This document shows, piece after piece, positions 1 through 6,177 of a DNA stretch of 8,096 nt. Made by a program: the position numbers and the translations under genes. The stretch is from an uncultured Collinsella sp. GTDB lineage: Bacteria; Actinomycetota; Coriobacteriia; Coriobacteriales; Coriobacteriaceae. The stretch spans positions 1 to 8,096 of the forward strand of contig CAJLAN010000064.1 of the NCBI GenBank assembly GCA_905204635.1, in the 5' to 3' direction. How positions within the stretch are numbered: the first letter of the stretch is position 1; the number at the start of each line of letters is the position of its first letter. The notes under the pieces were generated by a model. The model was given only the letters and a program-made list of their open reading frames with translations, was not told where the DNA came from and searched no databases.

Positions 1-369
1 GACGCAATAGCCCTGTAGCCACTGGAAGGCCGCCGCGCCCACCACGACAATCGCGAGCTTGGTAACGAGCGGCAGCAGCGCATCGAAGTCCACCTGCCCG
101 GTGGCGACGATGAGGTCGATGCCCTCGCCGATGAGGATGGGCGTATAGAGTTGCAAGATCACCGAGATGGCGGCGCTCACAAACGACGCCGTAAACGAGG
201 CGCGGTGCGGGCGAACATAGCCCAGCAGGCGGCGGGTCACCGCACCCACGGGATAGCGCTCGGGGTCGCCGGGCTGGCGCGGACCGTCGCCCAGGTCGTT
301 GAGGTTATCGTTACCGGACACGTTGGCCGTCATCGTGGCGACCGAACCGGAAGAAGTGTACGGATTCAT
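1..369 (-). CDS. ABC exporter half-transporter, second subunit of a heterodimer (partial, 3' end outside window)
   Basis: Only the first 123 residues are in the window; the gene runs off at position 1. Translation of the minus strand from the ATG at 369-367 gives a roughly 45-residue polar leader rich in Asn, Asp and Gly. It is followed by a basic stretch (RRLLGYVRPHR), a first membrane segment at about residues 60-80 and the start of a second at about 104-120. This is the usual beginning of a type IV (B-subfamily-like) ABC exporter membrane domain. The ATG follows the TAA of the upstream exporter gene with no bases between, and its ribosome site (AAGGAGGG, about 376-383) lies inside the last codons of that gene, so translation is probably coupled. 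Because the upstream partner has a degenerate catalytic site, this subunit is expected to carry the canonical Walker B glutamate and switch histidine, but that part is outside the window. The substrate cannot be told. Confidence 0.85.
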   Translation of the reverse strand, partial: MNPYTSSGSVATMTANVSGNDNLNDLGDGPRQPGDPERYPVGAVTRRLLGYVRPHRASFTASFVSAAISVILQLYTPILIGEGIDLIVATGQVDFDALLPLVTKLAIVVVGAAAFQWLQGYCV

Positions 370-2226
370 TTAGCAGCCCTCCTTTGCGCAGACGGATGCG
401 GGGGCGATCGGGGTGGGCGCGGGCGCCGCCCTCCCCTGCTGGCCCTCGAGCTCCTCACGGCGCAGCTGCGACTGGCAAATCTCGCGGTAGAGCTGGCAGG
501 TCGCGTACAGCTCGTCATGCGTGCCCAGGCCCGCGACCGAGCCGTGGTCGAGAACGCAGATCATATCGGCGTCGCGCACGGTCGAAACGCGCTGGCTCAC
601 GATGACGGTCGTCAGCGGCAGCCCGCCCTCGGCGGCACCGCGCACGCTGCGCTCGCGAATGGCATGGCGAAGCGCCGCGTCGGTCTTAAAATCGAGCGCC
701 GAGGCGGAGTCGTCCATGATTAGGACCTGCGGAGAGCCCACCAGGGCGCGCGCGATGGTCAGGCGCTGGCGTTGGCCACCGCTAAAGTTCTTGCCGCCCG
801 CCTCGACCGGGGCGTCGAGCCCCTGCGGCTTGTTGCGCACGAACTCGCTCGCCTGCGCCATGTCGAGCGCCGCCCAGAGCTCCTCGTCGGTTGCTGCCTC
901 GTCGCGCCAGGTTAGGTTGCTGCGGATCGTGCCGCTCACCAGCGACGCGCGCTGCGGGACGGTCGCGACCACGTGGCGCAGTTGATCGAGTGGCCAAGCG
1001 CGCACGTCGGCGCCCATCACGCTCACGCTGCCGGTGCCTGCATCGTACAGGCGCGGGATAAGCGAGACGAGCGTGGACTTGCCGCTGCCCGTGCCGCCGA
1101 TAATGCCGAGCGTTTTGCCCAGCGGCAGCTCCAGGGTCACATCGCTCACGGCATTTGCCGCGCCCGCGCCAAACGAAAAGCTCGCATGGCTCAAGCTCAG
1201 CGCGGGAACCGGAACAGCGCCACCCGCCAGTTCGCTCGGCTCGGGCAGCACGACCGGCTCGTTGTCCTCGTCGGTGATGCTCGGCTCGCAGTTGAGCACC
1301 TCGTTGATACGCGACGCGCTGGCGCTCGCCTTGGTAAAGACCACGACCAGGTTGGCAACGTACACGATGGAGGTCAGGGTCTGCGTCATGTAGTTCACAA
1401 ACGCCATGACCTGGCCCTGCGTGAGTTCGCCCACGTTGACCTGGATGCCGCCCACCCACAGGATGGCGCACACGCCCAGGTTCATCACCAAAAACGTGAC
1501 GGGGTTGAGAATCGACGAGAGCTTGCCCACCACGATGGCGGTATTGGCCTGGTCATCAGCGGCTTGGGCAAAGCGCTCGCGCTCGTGGTCCTCGCGCACA
1601 AAGGCGCGAACCACGCGAGCGCCCGAAAGGCCTTCGCGGCAGATAAGCGCGATGCGGTCGAGCTTTGCCTGCAGCTGCTTGTAGTACGGGATGCAGCGCG
1701 CCATGACAAACCAAAACACCAGGCCGATAGCGGGCGTGCAGATCAAAAAGATGATGCCGAGCTTAAGGTCGATGGCAAGGGCTGCGCACATAGAGCCCAC
1801 CGCCAGGAAGGGCCAGCGGATGAGCATGCGCACGCCCAGCGCCACGGCAAGCTGCACCTGGTTGACATCGTTGGTGATGCGGGTGATAAGCGACGGCGTG
1901 CCAAAGCGATCGAGTTCGGCATAGCTCAGCTTATTGATGTGCTGGTAGAGCGCACCGCGAATGTCGGTGCCCATGCCCTGCGAGGTGAGCGCCGCCATCT
2001 TTTGGCAAACAAGCGTAAACGAGATGCCGATCACGGCCATGGCGCCAAGCACCATACCGTAGTGGACAACGGCGTTCACATCGTGCGCACCGATGCCCTT
2101 ATCGATCATCTGGGCAATCACCAGCGGCGTCAGCAGGTCAAAGATCACTTCGATCAGCTTGCACGCAGGACCAATCACCATATACCGGCGAAACTTACCA
2201 CCAAAACGCCTGAGCAGCTCAATCAT
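370..2226 (-). CDS. ABC exporter half-transporter with degenerate ATPase site (ATP-binding/permease), first subunit
   Basis: A 618-residue fused membrane/ATPase half-transporter, a usual length for heterodimeric multidrug-type exporters. Membrane segments lie near residues 21-41, 55-77, 132-153, 155-176, 240-262 and 272-297. The ATPase domain follows: Walker A GGTGSGKST (377-385), Q-loop Gln425, signature FSGGQ (481-485), Walker B ending in Asp505 and D-loop SALD (509-512). Two catalytic positions are changed: the glutamate after Walker B is Asp506 (MDDS), and the switch-loop histidine is Gln545 (VSQR). This pair of changes is known from the degenerate-site subunit of heterodimeric exporters such as TM287/288, so this protein should work with the product of the next gene. 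The C-terminal tail is Pro/Ala-rich. The ATG at 2226 is chosen because AGGGAG sits 9 bases upstream and the protein then begins IELLRRFGGKFRRY. A GTG at 2283 would add 19 residues but has a poor ribosome site. Substrate unknown. Confidence 0.92.
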   Translation of the reverse strand: MIELLRRFGGKFRRYMVIGPACKLIEVIFDLLTPLVIAQMIDKGIGAHDVNAVVHYGMVLGAMAVIGISFTLVCQKMAALTSQGMGTDIRGALYQHINKLSYAELDRFGTPSLITRITNDVNQVQLAVALGVRMLIRWPFLAVGSMCAALAIDLKLGIIFLICTPAIGLVFWFVMARCIPYYKQLQAKLDRIALICREGLSGARVVRAFVREDHERERFAQAADDQANTAIVVGKLSSILNPVTFLVMNLGVCAILWVGGIQVNVGELTQGQVMAFVNYMTQTLTSIVYVANLVVVFTKASASASRINEVLNCEPSITDEDNEPVVLPEPSELAGGAVPVPALSLSHASFSFGAGAANAVSDVTLELPLGKTLGIIGGTGSGKSTLVSLIPRLYDAGTGSVSVMGADVRAWPLDQLRHVVATVPQRASLVSGTIRSNLTWRDEAATDEELWAALDMAQASEFVRNKPQGLDAPVEAGGKNFSGGQRQRLTIARALVGSPQVLIMDDSASALDFKTDAALRHAIRERSVRGAAEGGLPLTTVIVSQRVSTVRDADMICVLDHGSVAGLGTHDELYATCQLYREICQSQLRREELEGQQGRAAPAPTPIAPASVCAKEGC

Positions 2227-2270
2227 GTATAGGCGCTCCCTATCATCATCCACATTCAATTCGAACCATG

Positions 2271-2300
2271 ATAGTACCGCCACCCCAAAAGAAGCGTAAA
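2271..2300 (-). promoter_or_regulatory. Candidate promoter of the ABC exporter pair
   Basis: Read on the minus strand, TTTACG (2295-2300) and TACTAT (2271-2276) are separated by 18 bases, each matching the sigma-70-type consensus at 4 of 6 positions. The predicted transcript would start about 40 bases before the ATG at 2226, which also argues against the GTG at 2283. No operator is evident. This is a weak call made from consensus alone. Confidence 0.3.
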
Positions 2301-2436
2301 CAACTCGTCATTTCTAACGGGATTCAGTTTTCAGAGGGGTATACGCGCACACCCAGCCAGTGTCGGGTCAACTAGCATGGTATATTTACATTAGTGCTAC
2401 CAAGTTAGTCGCCGACCCTTGAAATGAGGTGCCGAG

Positions 2437-3450
2437 ATGAACGACATTCTCGCAAGAAGAGCAAGACGAGCAACCGTGGGCATCGCCCTTTCCGCGGCAC
2501 TTGTCGCGGGAATCGCCCCCGCAACGGCGATCGCGGCAGAAACCAGTTCCCCCACCGGTGCAGTTGCCTTGCAGACGGAAGACGCGGCCGCCGCAAAAGA
2601 AAAAGCGTATGCAGCCATGCAGGAAGCGCTCAAAAACCTCGAGGCCGCAAAAGACGCCGCAAGTCCCGAGAAAATTGCGGAAATCGATGATGACATTGCC
2701 GCATTTCAAGAACTCTACGACATGGTGGTGGCGGAAGCCGCCAAACGGAGGGAACCCCTTCCCGCCATGCAAGCGAACGTCGATGCAGCCCAAGCCAAAT
2801 ACGATGAGGCCCACAACCGGACAAGCGGCCTTCAGGCAGAATTAGATAAGGCACTTGAAGTACTCGGCGGCGAGGAGCCCAGCACAGCTATTAAGGAGCA
2901 TATTAAGCAGTTGCGCATGGAGATCATGACGGCAGAAAGGCGAGAAGAATCTTGTGAAGATGATCTTCACCGCTACCAACGCCGGCTCGAAAGCCAGGAA
3001 AAACAGGTTCAGTATTTCGAAAGTGAGGCAAAGGAAGCTAAAGCCCACATCGACGAGGACATAGCCAAGCGAAATGCGCTCCTCGGCGATTTGGAAAAGG
3101 CGCAAGCGGCCTATGACGACGCCTGCAAGGCATACGAAGAGGCAAAGGCCGCGGCAGACAAGGCCACCTCGCCCGAGATAACGAAACCGACCGAGACGAC
3201 ACCTCCCTCCGGCTCAACGCAACCCGCCGAGGCGACACCGCCCGTTGCCTCACCTGCAACCGGCAAAGACGCCCTACCAAGCTCCACCAAGCAGGCGAAC
3301 TCGAGCAGCGGCAAGCAAGCAAATATGACCGCCGGCAAGCTCGCGAACACGGGCGACACAGCACCGAGCGCAATCGCACTCGCAGCAGTCGCCGCCGCAG
3401 GCCTCGGAATAACCGCCACAGCCACACGCCGCATCAAGAACTCAAAATAG
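2437..3450 (+). CDS. Secreted coiled-coil surface protein with LANTG sortase anchor
   Basis: 337 residues with the layout of a wall-anchored surface protein. Residues 1-34 form a signal peptide: a basic start (ILARRARRA), a hydrophobic core (VGIALSAALVAGIA) and an Ala-rich cleavage zone (ATAIAA before ETSS). Residues about 48-243 are rich in Ala, Glu, Lys and Gln with heptad-like spacing, so a long helical coiled coil, with a break near Gly144-Pro148. Residues 244-280 are a Pro/Thr/Ser stalk. The C-terminus has LANTG (302-306), a hydrophobic segment (309-328) and the basic tail RRIKNSK, i.e. a cell-wall sorting signal. LAxTG is the form associated with class E sortases of Actinobacteria. The signal ends three octads beginning KQAN, KQAN and KLAN. 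Two cysteines (173, 230) lie in the coiled coil. The start is supported by GAGGTG five bases before the ATG. No sortase gene is nearby. The binding partner or role (adhesin, spacer, wall-associated scaffold) cannot be told from sequence. Confidence 0.85.
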   Translation: MNDILARRARRATVGIALSAALVAGIAPATAIAAETSSPTGAVALQTEDAAAAKEKAYAAMQEALKNLEAAKDAASPEKIAEIDDDIAAFQELYDMVVAEAAKRREPLPAMQANVDAAQAKYDEAHNRTSGLQAELDKALEVLGGEEPSTAIKEHIKQLRMEIMTAERREESCEDDLHRYQRRLESQEKQVQYFESEAKEAKAHIDEDIAKRNALLGDLEKAQAAYDDACKAYEEAKAAADKATSPEITKPTETTPPSGSTQPAEATPPVASPATGKDALPSSTKQANSSSGKQANMTAGKLANTGDTAPSAIALAAVAAAGLGITATATRRIKNSK

Positions 3451-3493
3451 ATGCCAGAGCATTCTGCCTTCACCAATCCACAAGCCCAGAGAC

Positions 3494-3540
3494 AAAAAGA
3501 GGCCCGTTTCCCCAACCTAGGGAAACGAGCCTCTTTAACT
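3494..3540. terminator. Strong bidirectional hairpin terminator after the surface protein gene
   Basis: Arms 3496-3512 and 3520-3536 pair over 16 base pairs with one C/A mismatch (3504/3528) around a 7-base loop. The left arm is preceded by an A run (AAAAA, 3494-3498) and the right arm ends in TTT. The hairpin could therefore stop transcription of the surface protein gene on the plus strand, and on the minus strand any transcript running through ffs. Confidence 0.85.
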
Positions 3541-3680
3541 GCAAAAATTCAAGCAACAGCCCCGCCGCCTCTTGAACCACATAGCCATCAATGCCCAGAC
3601 AACACCAGCAAGCCGCATTCCACAAGGGATAGATTTAAATTAGATAAACGCGCCTTTACGGATGATTTTTGGACGACGGG

Positions 3681-3773
3681 GCCCGGTCGGCGGCGAGGTG
3701 TTTGGTAGTCGAGCGATCCCGCAGGCGAAGCCGAGGACCAGCGAGACACCAAACACCTCGCCGCCGGCCGGGC
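3681..3773. repeat. 26-bp near-perfect inverted repeat with 41-bp centre
   Basis: The arms 3681-3706 and 3748-3773 are reverse complements at 25 of 26 positions; the exception is T3687 against G3767, which would still pair as G-U in RNA. The 41-bp centre can add short stems (GTC 3708-3710 with GAC 3745-3747, GGC 3724-3726 with GCC 3730-3732). TTTTTGG at 3666-3672 and CCAAAAA from 3786 also mirror each other, so an element of roughly 128 bp is possible, its right edge meeting the T-run of ffs. There is no T-run on the 3' side of the long stem on either strand, so it does not look like a simple terminator. The flank 3541-3665 shows no gene or signal I can support. This may be a dispersed palindromic repeat or a MITE-like relic. 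Confidence 0.75.
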
Positions 3774-3787
3774 CATGTCGCGGCACC

Positions 3788-3912
3788 AAAAAAGCGCCCG
3801 TGCGCTCGATGGATTCGGATGCCCGACAGAGGCTCCTTATGGCTGCTTCCTTCCGGACCTGACCAGATTCGGGAACTGTCGTCATCCGAACCCATCGAAC
3901 GCGCTAGGCGCT
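3788..3912 (-). ncRNA. ffs: Signal recognition particle RNA (small bacterial 4.5S type)
   Basis: The minus strand carries the highly conserved SRP core GGTCAGGTCCGGAAGGAAGC (within about 3843-3865), including the GGAA tetraloop and the asymmetric loop bound by Ffh. The flanks fold as expected: GACAG pairs with CTGTC, then GGATG with CATCC, then the GTTCGATGGGTTC side with GAATCCATCGAGC. Finally AGCGCC at the 5' end (3912-3907) pairs with GGCGCT at the 3' end (3798-3793). The RNA is about 120 nt, the short form without an Alu domain. Six Ts (3793-3788 on the minus strand) follow directly, so the closing helix doubles as a terminator stem. With Ffh the RNA targets nascent membrane and secreted proteins to FtsY and the Sec translocon. 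The gene lies downstream of tadA on the same strand, as in Bacillus, but with its own promoter. Confidence 0.95.
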
Positions 3913-3918
3913 CGGTAT

Positions 3919-3947
3919 ATCTTACCTGCTCCCGCCCGCCAGAGCAA
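3919..3947 (-). promoter_or_regulatory. Promoter of the SRP RNA gene
   Basis: On the minus strand TTGCTC (3942-3947) and TAAGAT (3919-3924) are exactly 17 bases apart. Initiation about seven bases downstream falls at 3912-3914, where the SRP RNA closing helix begins. The agreement between promoter spacing and folded 5' end supports both calls. Confidence 0.75.
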
Positions 3948-3959
3948 GGTAGCTAATTT

Positions 3960-4030
3960 GGGACGGAGCTTTTTTGACTACTTTTGCAGCCCGATTGCCA
4001 GAGCAGCCAATGAGTAGTCAAAATAGTCCC
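3960..4030. repeat. Inverted repeat between tadA-kinase gene and ffs (module A)
   Basis: TTTTGACTAC (3972-3981) is the exact reverse complement of GTAGTCAAAA (4014-4023), and GGGAC (3960-3964) mirrors GTCCC (4026-4030) outside it. The result is an imperfect 15-bp stem around a 32-base loop. It lies just upstream of the ffs promoter. There is no proper T-run after the stem on either strand, so it is not a standard terminator. It may be a transcript-end structure for the kinase gene or part of a dispersed repeat together with the neighbouring module at 4072-4203. Confidence 0.6.
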
Positions 4031-4071
4031 ATCCCAAAATGACCGGCTTGGCGCCGCACCACAGAAAGGAC

Positions 4072-4203
4072 CCATCTACTACGTTTAGGCCACAGGGGTC
4101 GACCATAGCCGACTTTTTCGAAAATCGGCAAGCTTTCTACCTGCGGTTTTGTTTTTGTAAATTCCGGGATGGTCGAGGGTGGCCGGTTTAACGTAGTAGA
4201 TGG
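4072..4203. repeat. Long imperfect inverted repeat (module B)
   Basis: Three blocks mirror one another in order: 4072-4085 with 4190-4203 (14 bp, perfect), GGCCAC 4088-4093 with GTGGCC 4179-4184, and TCGACCAT 4099-4106 with ATGGTCGA 4169-4176. The centre holds a smaller hairpin (GCCGA near 4108 with TCGGC near 4125). A further small hairpin, GCCAC 4203-4207 with GTGGC 4213-4217, touches the right end. Each arm contains an outward-reading ATG, so conceptual products on both strands share the pattern MV-x5-NVVDG. The rest of 4031-4353 shows no convincing gene or terminator. Likely an inverted duplication of a small repeated module; the family is not recognised. Confidence 0.65.
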
Positions 4204-4353
4204 CCACGTTTCGTGGCAGGCGGTCCGACCCAAGGCACAAGGCAGCCAACCTCGAATGGACATTCTCGAAGCTGCGGTGGAATACGGACTGAATTGGCAC
4301 CTTAAAGGCAATAACACTCCGTATTTCACCGCAACTTATCGAGGGGATGGGTT

Positions 4354-6126
4354 TTAGAGGCGAGCGAGGTCGTAGGCTTGGGCGGCTGACTCACCGGCGA
4401 AGATGAGGTTGGTTGTGGCTTCTTGAGGATTGAGCGCCTGGTCGAGAGGCATGGGTTTGCGGCAGATCGGCAGTACCAAGTCGATACCTTGCTCATATAC
4501 CGCGTTCAGGTTGTCAGCACGGCCGCCCACGACGGCGACCACCGGCTTGCCATATCGGGGAGCCACACCCACCGGCGCCTTACCGGCGGCGGACTGCTCG
4601 TCCATATTGCCCTCGCCTGTTATGACCAGGTCGACATCGCGCACGCGCTCGTCAAACCCCACGAGATCGAGCACCGTCTCTACACCCGAGCGCAGCTCCG
4701 CACCGAGCGCCAGCAACGCGGCGCCCAAGCCACCGGCAGCGCCCGCGCCGGGCACGCCGAGCACCGAGCCAAATGTCCGTGCGCCCTCGGGTGTGCGCAA
4801 CAACCCCTGGGCTCGCGCCTCGAAAATTGCCGCATCGAGCAGGCGACCGTAGCCGACCATCCAGCCGTCGTATCTGCGCAGCGCCTCGACATCATCCGCC
4901 GGCAGGCCCTTCTGCCCGCCGAACACCGCCAGTGCGCCTCGACGCCCCACGAGCGGATTCTCGACATCGGAAAGCACAACGATACGAGCATCATCCAAAG
5001 CCTGCAGCGCGGGCGCCAGATCAACGCTCGCCACCTGCTCAAGGCCGGCAAGACCGGGGGCGACATCGCATCCCTGATCATCGACCACACGCGCGCCCAG
5101 CGCCTGCAGCATGCCGGCGCCACCATCGTTGGTGGCACTGCCGCCCAAACCAATATAGATAGTCTTTGCGCCCGCGCGAACCGAGCGAAGCATGAGCTCG
5201 CCCACGCCATAGGTCGAAGCCGCAAGCGCCGCCGATTCTGTACAGGGCGAGTACCCAATACCCGCCGCCTCGGCCATCTCGATGACCGCGGACTCGCGCT
5301 CGCCGTCCACCAGCATCCGGGCAGACGCGCGGTCGCCCAAGGGGCCTGCGACATCGCAGGTTGAGAGCTCACCGCCGCACGCGGCAACGGCATCGAGCGT
5401 CCCCTCACCGCCATCCGCCAGCGGCAATGTGCACACCTCGGCATCGGGCCAAACGCGGCGCACGCCTTCGGCAACCGCCGCCTCCGCCTGCGCACTCGAA
5501 ACGCTGCCCTTAAAGAAGTCGATCGCCAGCAGCACACGGCGGGGCCGGCGGCACGCAGGACCAAAGTCAACCACCGTGCCAGCATCCTCACCGACACCTG
5601 CAAGCGCTGCGGCGTGAGCGGCGTGCGCTTCAAGATCAGCCCCACAACCGCAATCAGCGCCGCCCGCTCCGCGCAGACCGCCAAAATAGCTACTCAGCAG
5701 CTCACGGCATTCATCCGCCAGGACCCCGGCCGTCACGTTAAACCGATGATTCAGGCGCGAGTCGGCATTCAAATCGTATAGGGATCCCAGCGCGCCCGCC
5801 TTGGCATCGGCCGCGCCATACGCACAGCGTCCAACGCGCGCGTTAACCATAAGCCCCGCGCACATGCAGCAGGGCTCGAGCGTCACGTAGACCGTACAAT
5901 CGGAAAGACGCCAGCGTCCAAGCGACTGAGCGGCGGCGCACAGGGCCGAAAACTCGGCATGCGCCGAAGGATCCTGGTCGAGCTCGCGGCGATTATGCGC
6001 CCGCGCGACAATCTCGCCGTCGCGCACCACTACGGCTCCGATGGGCACCTCGCCCACCGCAGCGGCGGCGCGCGCCTCCGCCAACGCCTCGCGCATGAAC
6101 TTCTCGTCGATTTCGGTGATCGTCAT
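4354..6126 (-). CDS. tadA: Fusion of tRNA adenosine(34) deaminase (TadA) and type-1 glycerate kinase
   Basis: 590 residues in one open frame. Residues 1-150 are a complete TadA: His56-Ala-Glu58 (zinc ligand and proton shuttle), Pro85-Cys86-x-x-Cys89 (zinc ligands), and the typical C-terminal half (GSLYDLN, NHRFNVTAGVLADEC). TadA turns A34 of tRNA-Arg(ACG) into inosine and is normally essential. Residues about 198-590 are a glycerate kinase of the GlxK/GarK type, which makes 2-phosphoglycerate from glycerate and ATP: IDFFKGSVSS (202-211), LADGGEGT (236-243), GLGGSATNDGG (326-336), SDVENPLVG (386-394), PGAGAAGGLG (459-468), and TGEGNMDEQS with GK516. The usual DSFKGS reads DFFKGS here. The linker (about 151-197) is Ala/Gly-rich with four cysteines. 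The ATG at 6126 is chosen for the GGGAAGG ribosome site and because it fits the TadA N-terminus; a GTG at 6177 would add 17 unlike residues. An internal GTG start for a separate kinase is possible but not well supported. No clear terminator follows. Confidence 0.93.
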   Translation of the reverse strand: MTITEIDEKFMREALAEARAAAAVGEVPIGAVVVRDGEIVARAHNRRELDQDPSAHAEFSALCAAAQSLGRWRLSDCTVYVTLEPCCMCAGLMVNARVGRCAYGAADAKAGALGSLYDLNADSRLNHRFNVTAGVLADECRELLSSYFGGLRGAGGADCGCGADLEAHAAHAAALAGVGEDAGTVVDFGPACRRPRRVLLAIDFFKGSVSSAQAEAAVAEGVRRVWPDAEVCTLPLADGGEGTLDAVAACGGELSTCDVAGPLGDRASARMLVDGERESAVIEMAEAAGIGYSPCTESAALAASTYGVGELMLRSVRAGAKTIYIGLGGSATNDGGAGMLQALGARVVDDQGCDVAPGLAGLEQVASVDLAPALQALDDARIVVLSDVENPLVGRRGALAVFGGQKGLPADDVEALRRYDGWMVGYGRLLDAAIFEARAQGLLRTPEGARTFGSVLGVPGAGAAGGLGAALLALGAELRSGVETVLDLVGFDERVRDVDLVITGEGNMDEQSAAGKAPVGVAPRYGKPVVAVVGGRADNLNAVYEQGIDLVLPICRKPMPLDQALNPQEATTNLIFAGESAAQAYDLARL

Positions 6127-6177
6127 CGTTCGCCTTCCCTGTTGCAAATCCAAAACGATGCTATCATTACGACTCAC

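Noticed and set aside
973..2232. A 419-residue plus-strand frame across the ABC exporter gene
   Set aside because: It is antisense to an unmistakable exporter with all ATPase motifs; its His/Ala/Arg-rich composition is what the reverse of a GC-rich gene gives, and it has no recognisable domain.
3253..3267. SPATG at residues 272-276 of the surface protein as a second sortase motif
   Set aside because: It is not followed by a hydrophobic segment and basic tail; the true sorting signal is LANTG at 302-306.
3681..3773. Long inverted repeat as a rho-independent terminator
   Set aside because: Neither strand has a T-run directly after the stem; ffs already terminates at its own T-run and the surface gene at 3494-3540.
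3660..4217. Possible CRISPR array, since several repeats lie close together
   Set aside because: The repeats are inverted pairs, each different, without regular spacers; there are no direct repeats of 25-40 bp and no cas genes.
4085..4300. 71-residue minus-strand frame through the 4072-4203 repeat
   Set aside because: It starts with GTG without a usable ribosome site, runs through hairpin-forming DNA and has no recognisable domain; treated as part of the repeat module.
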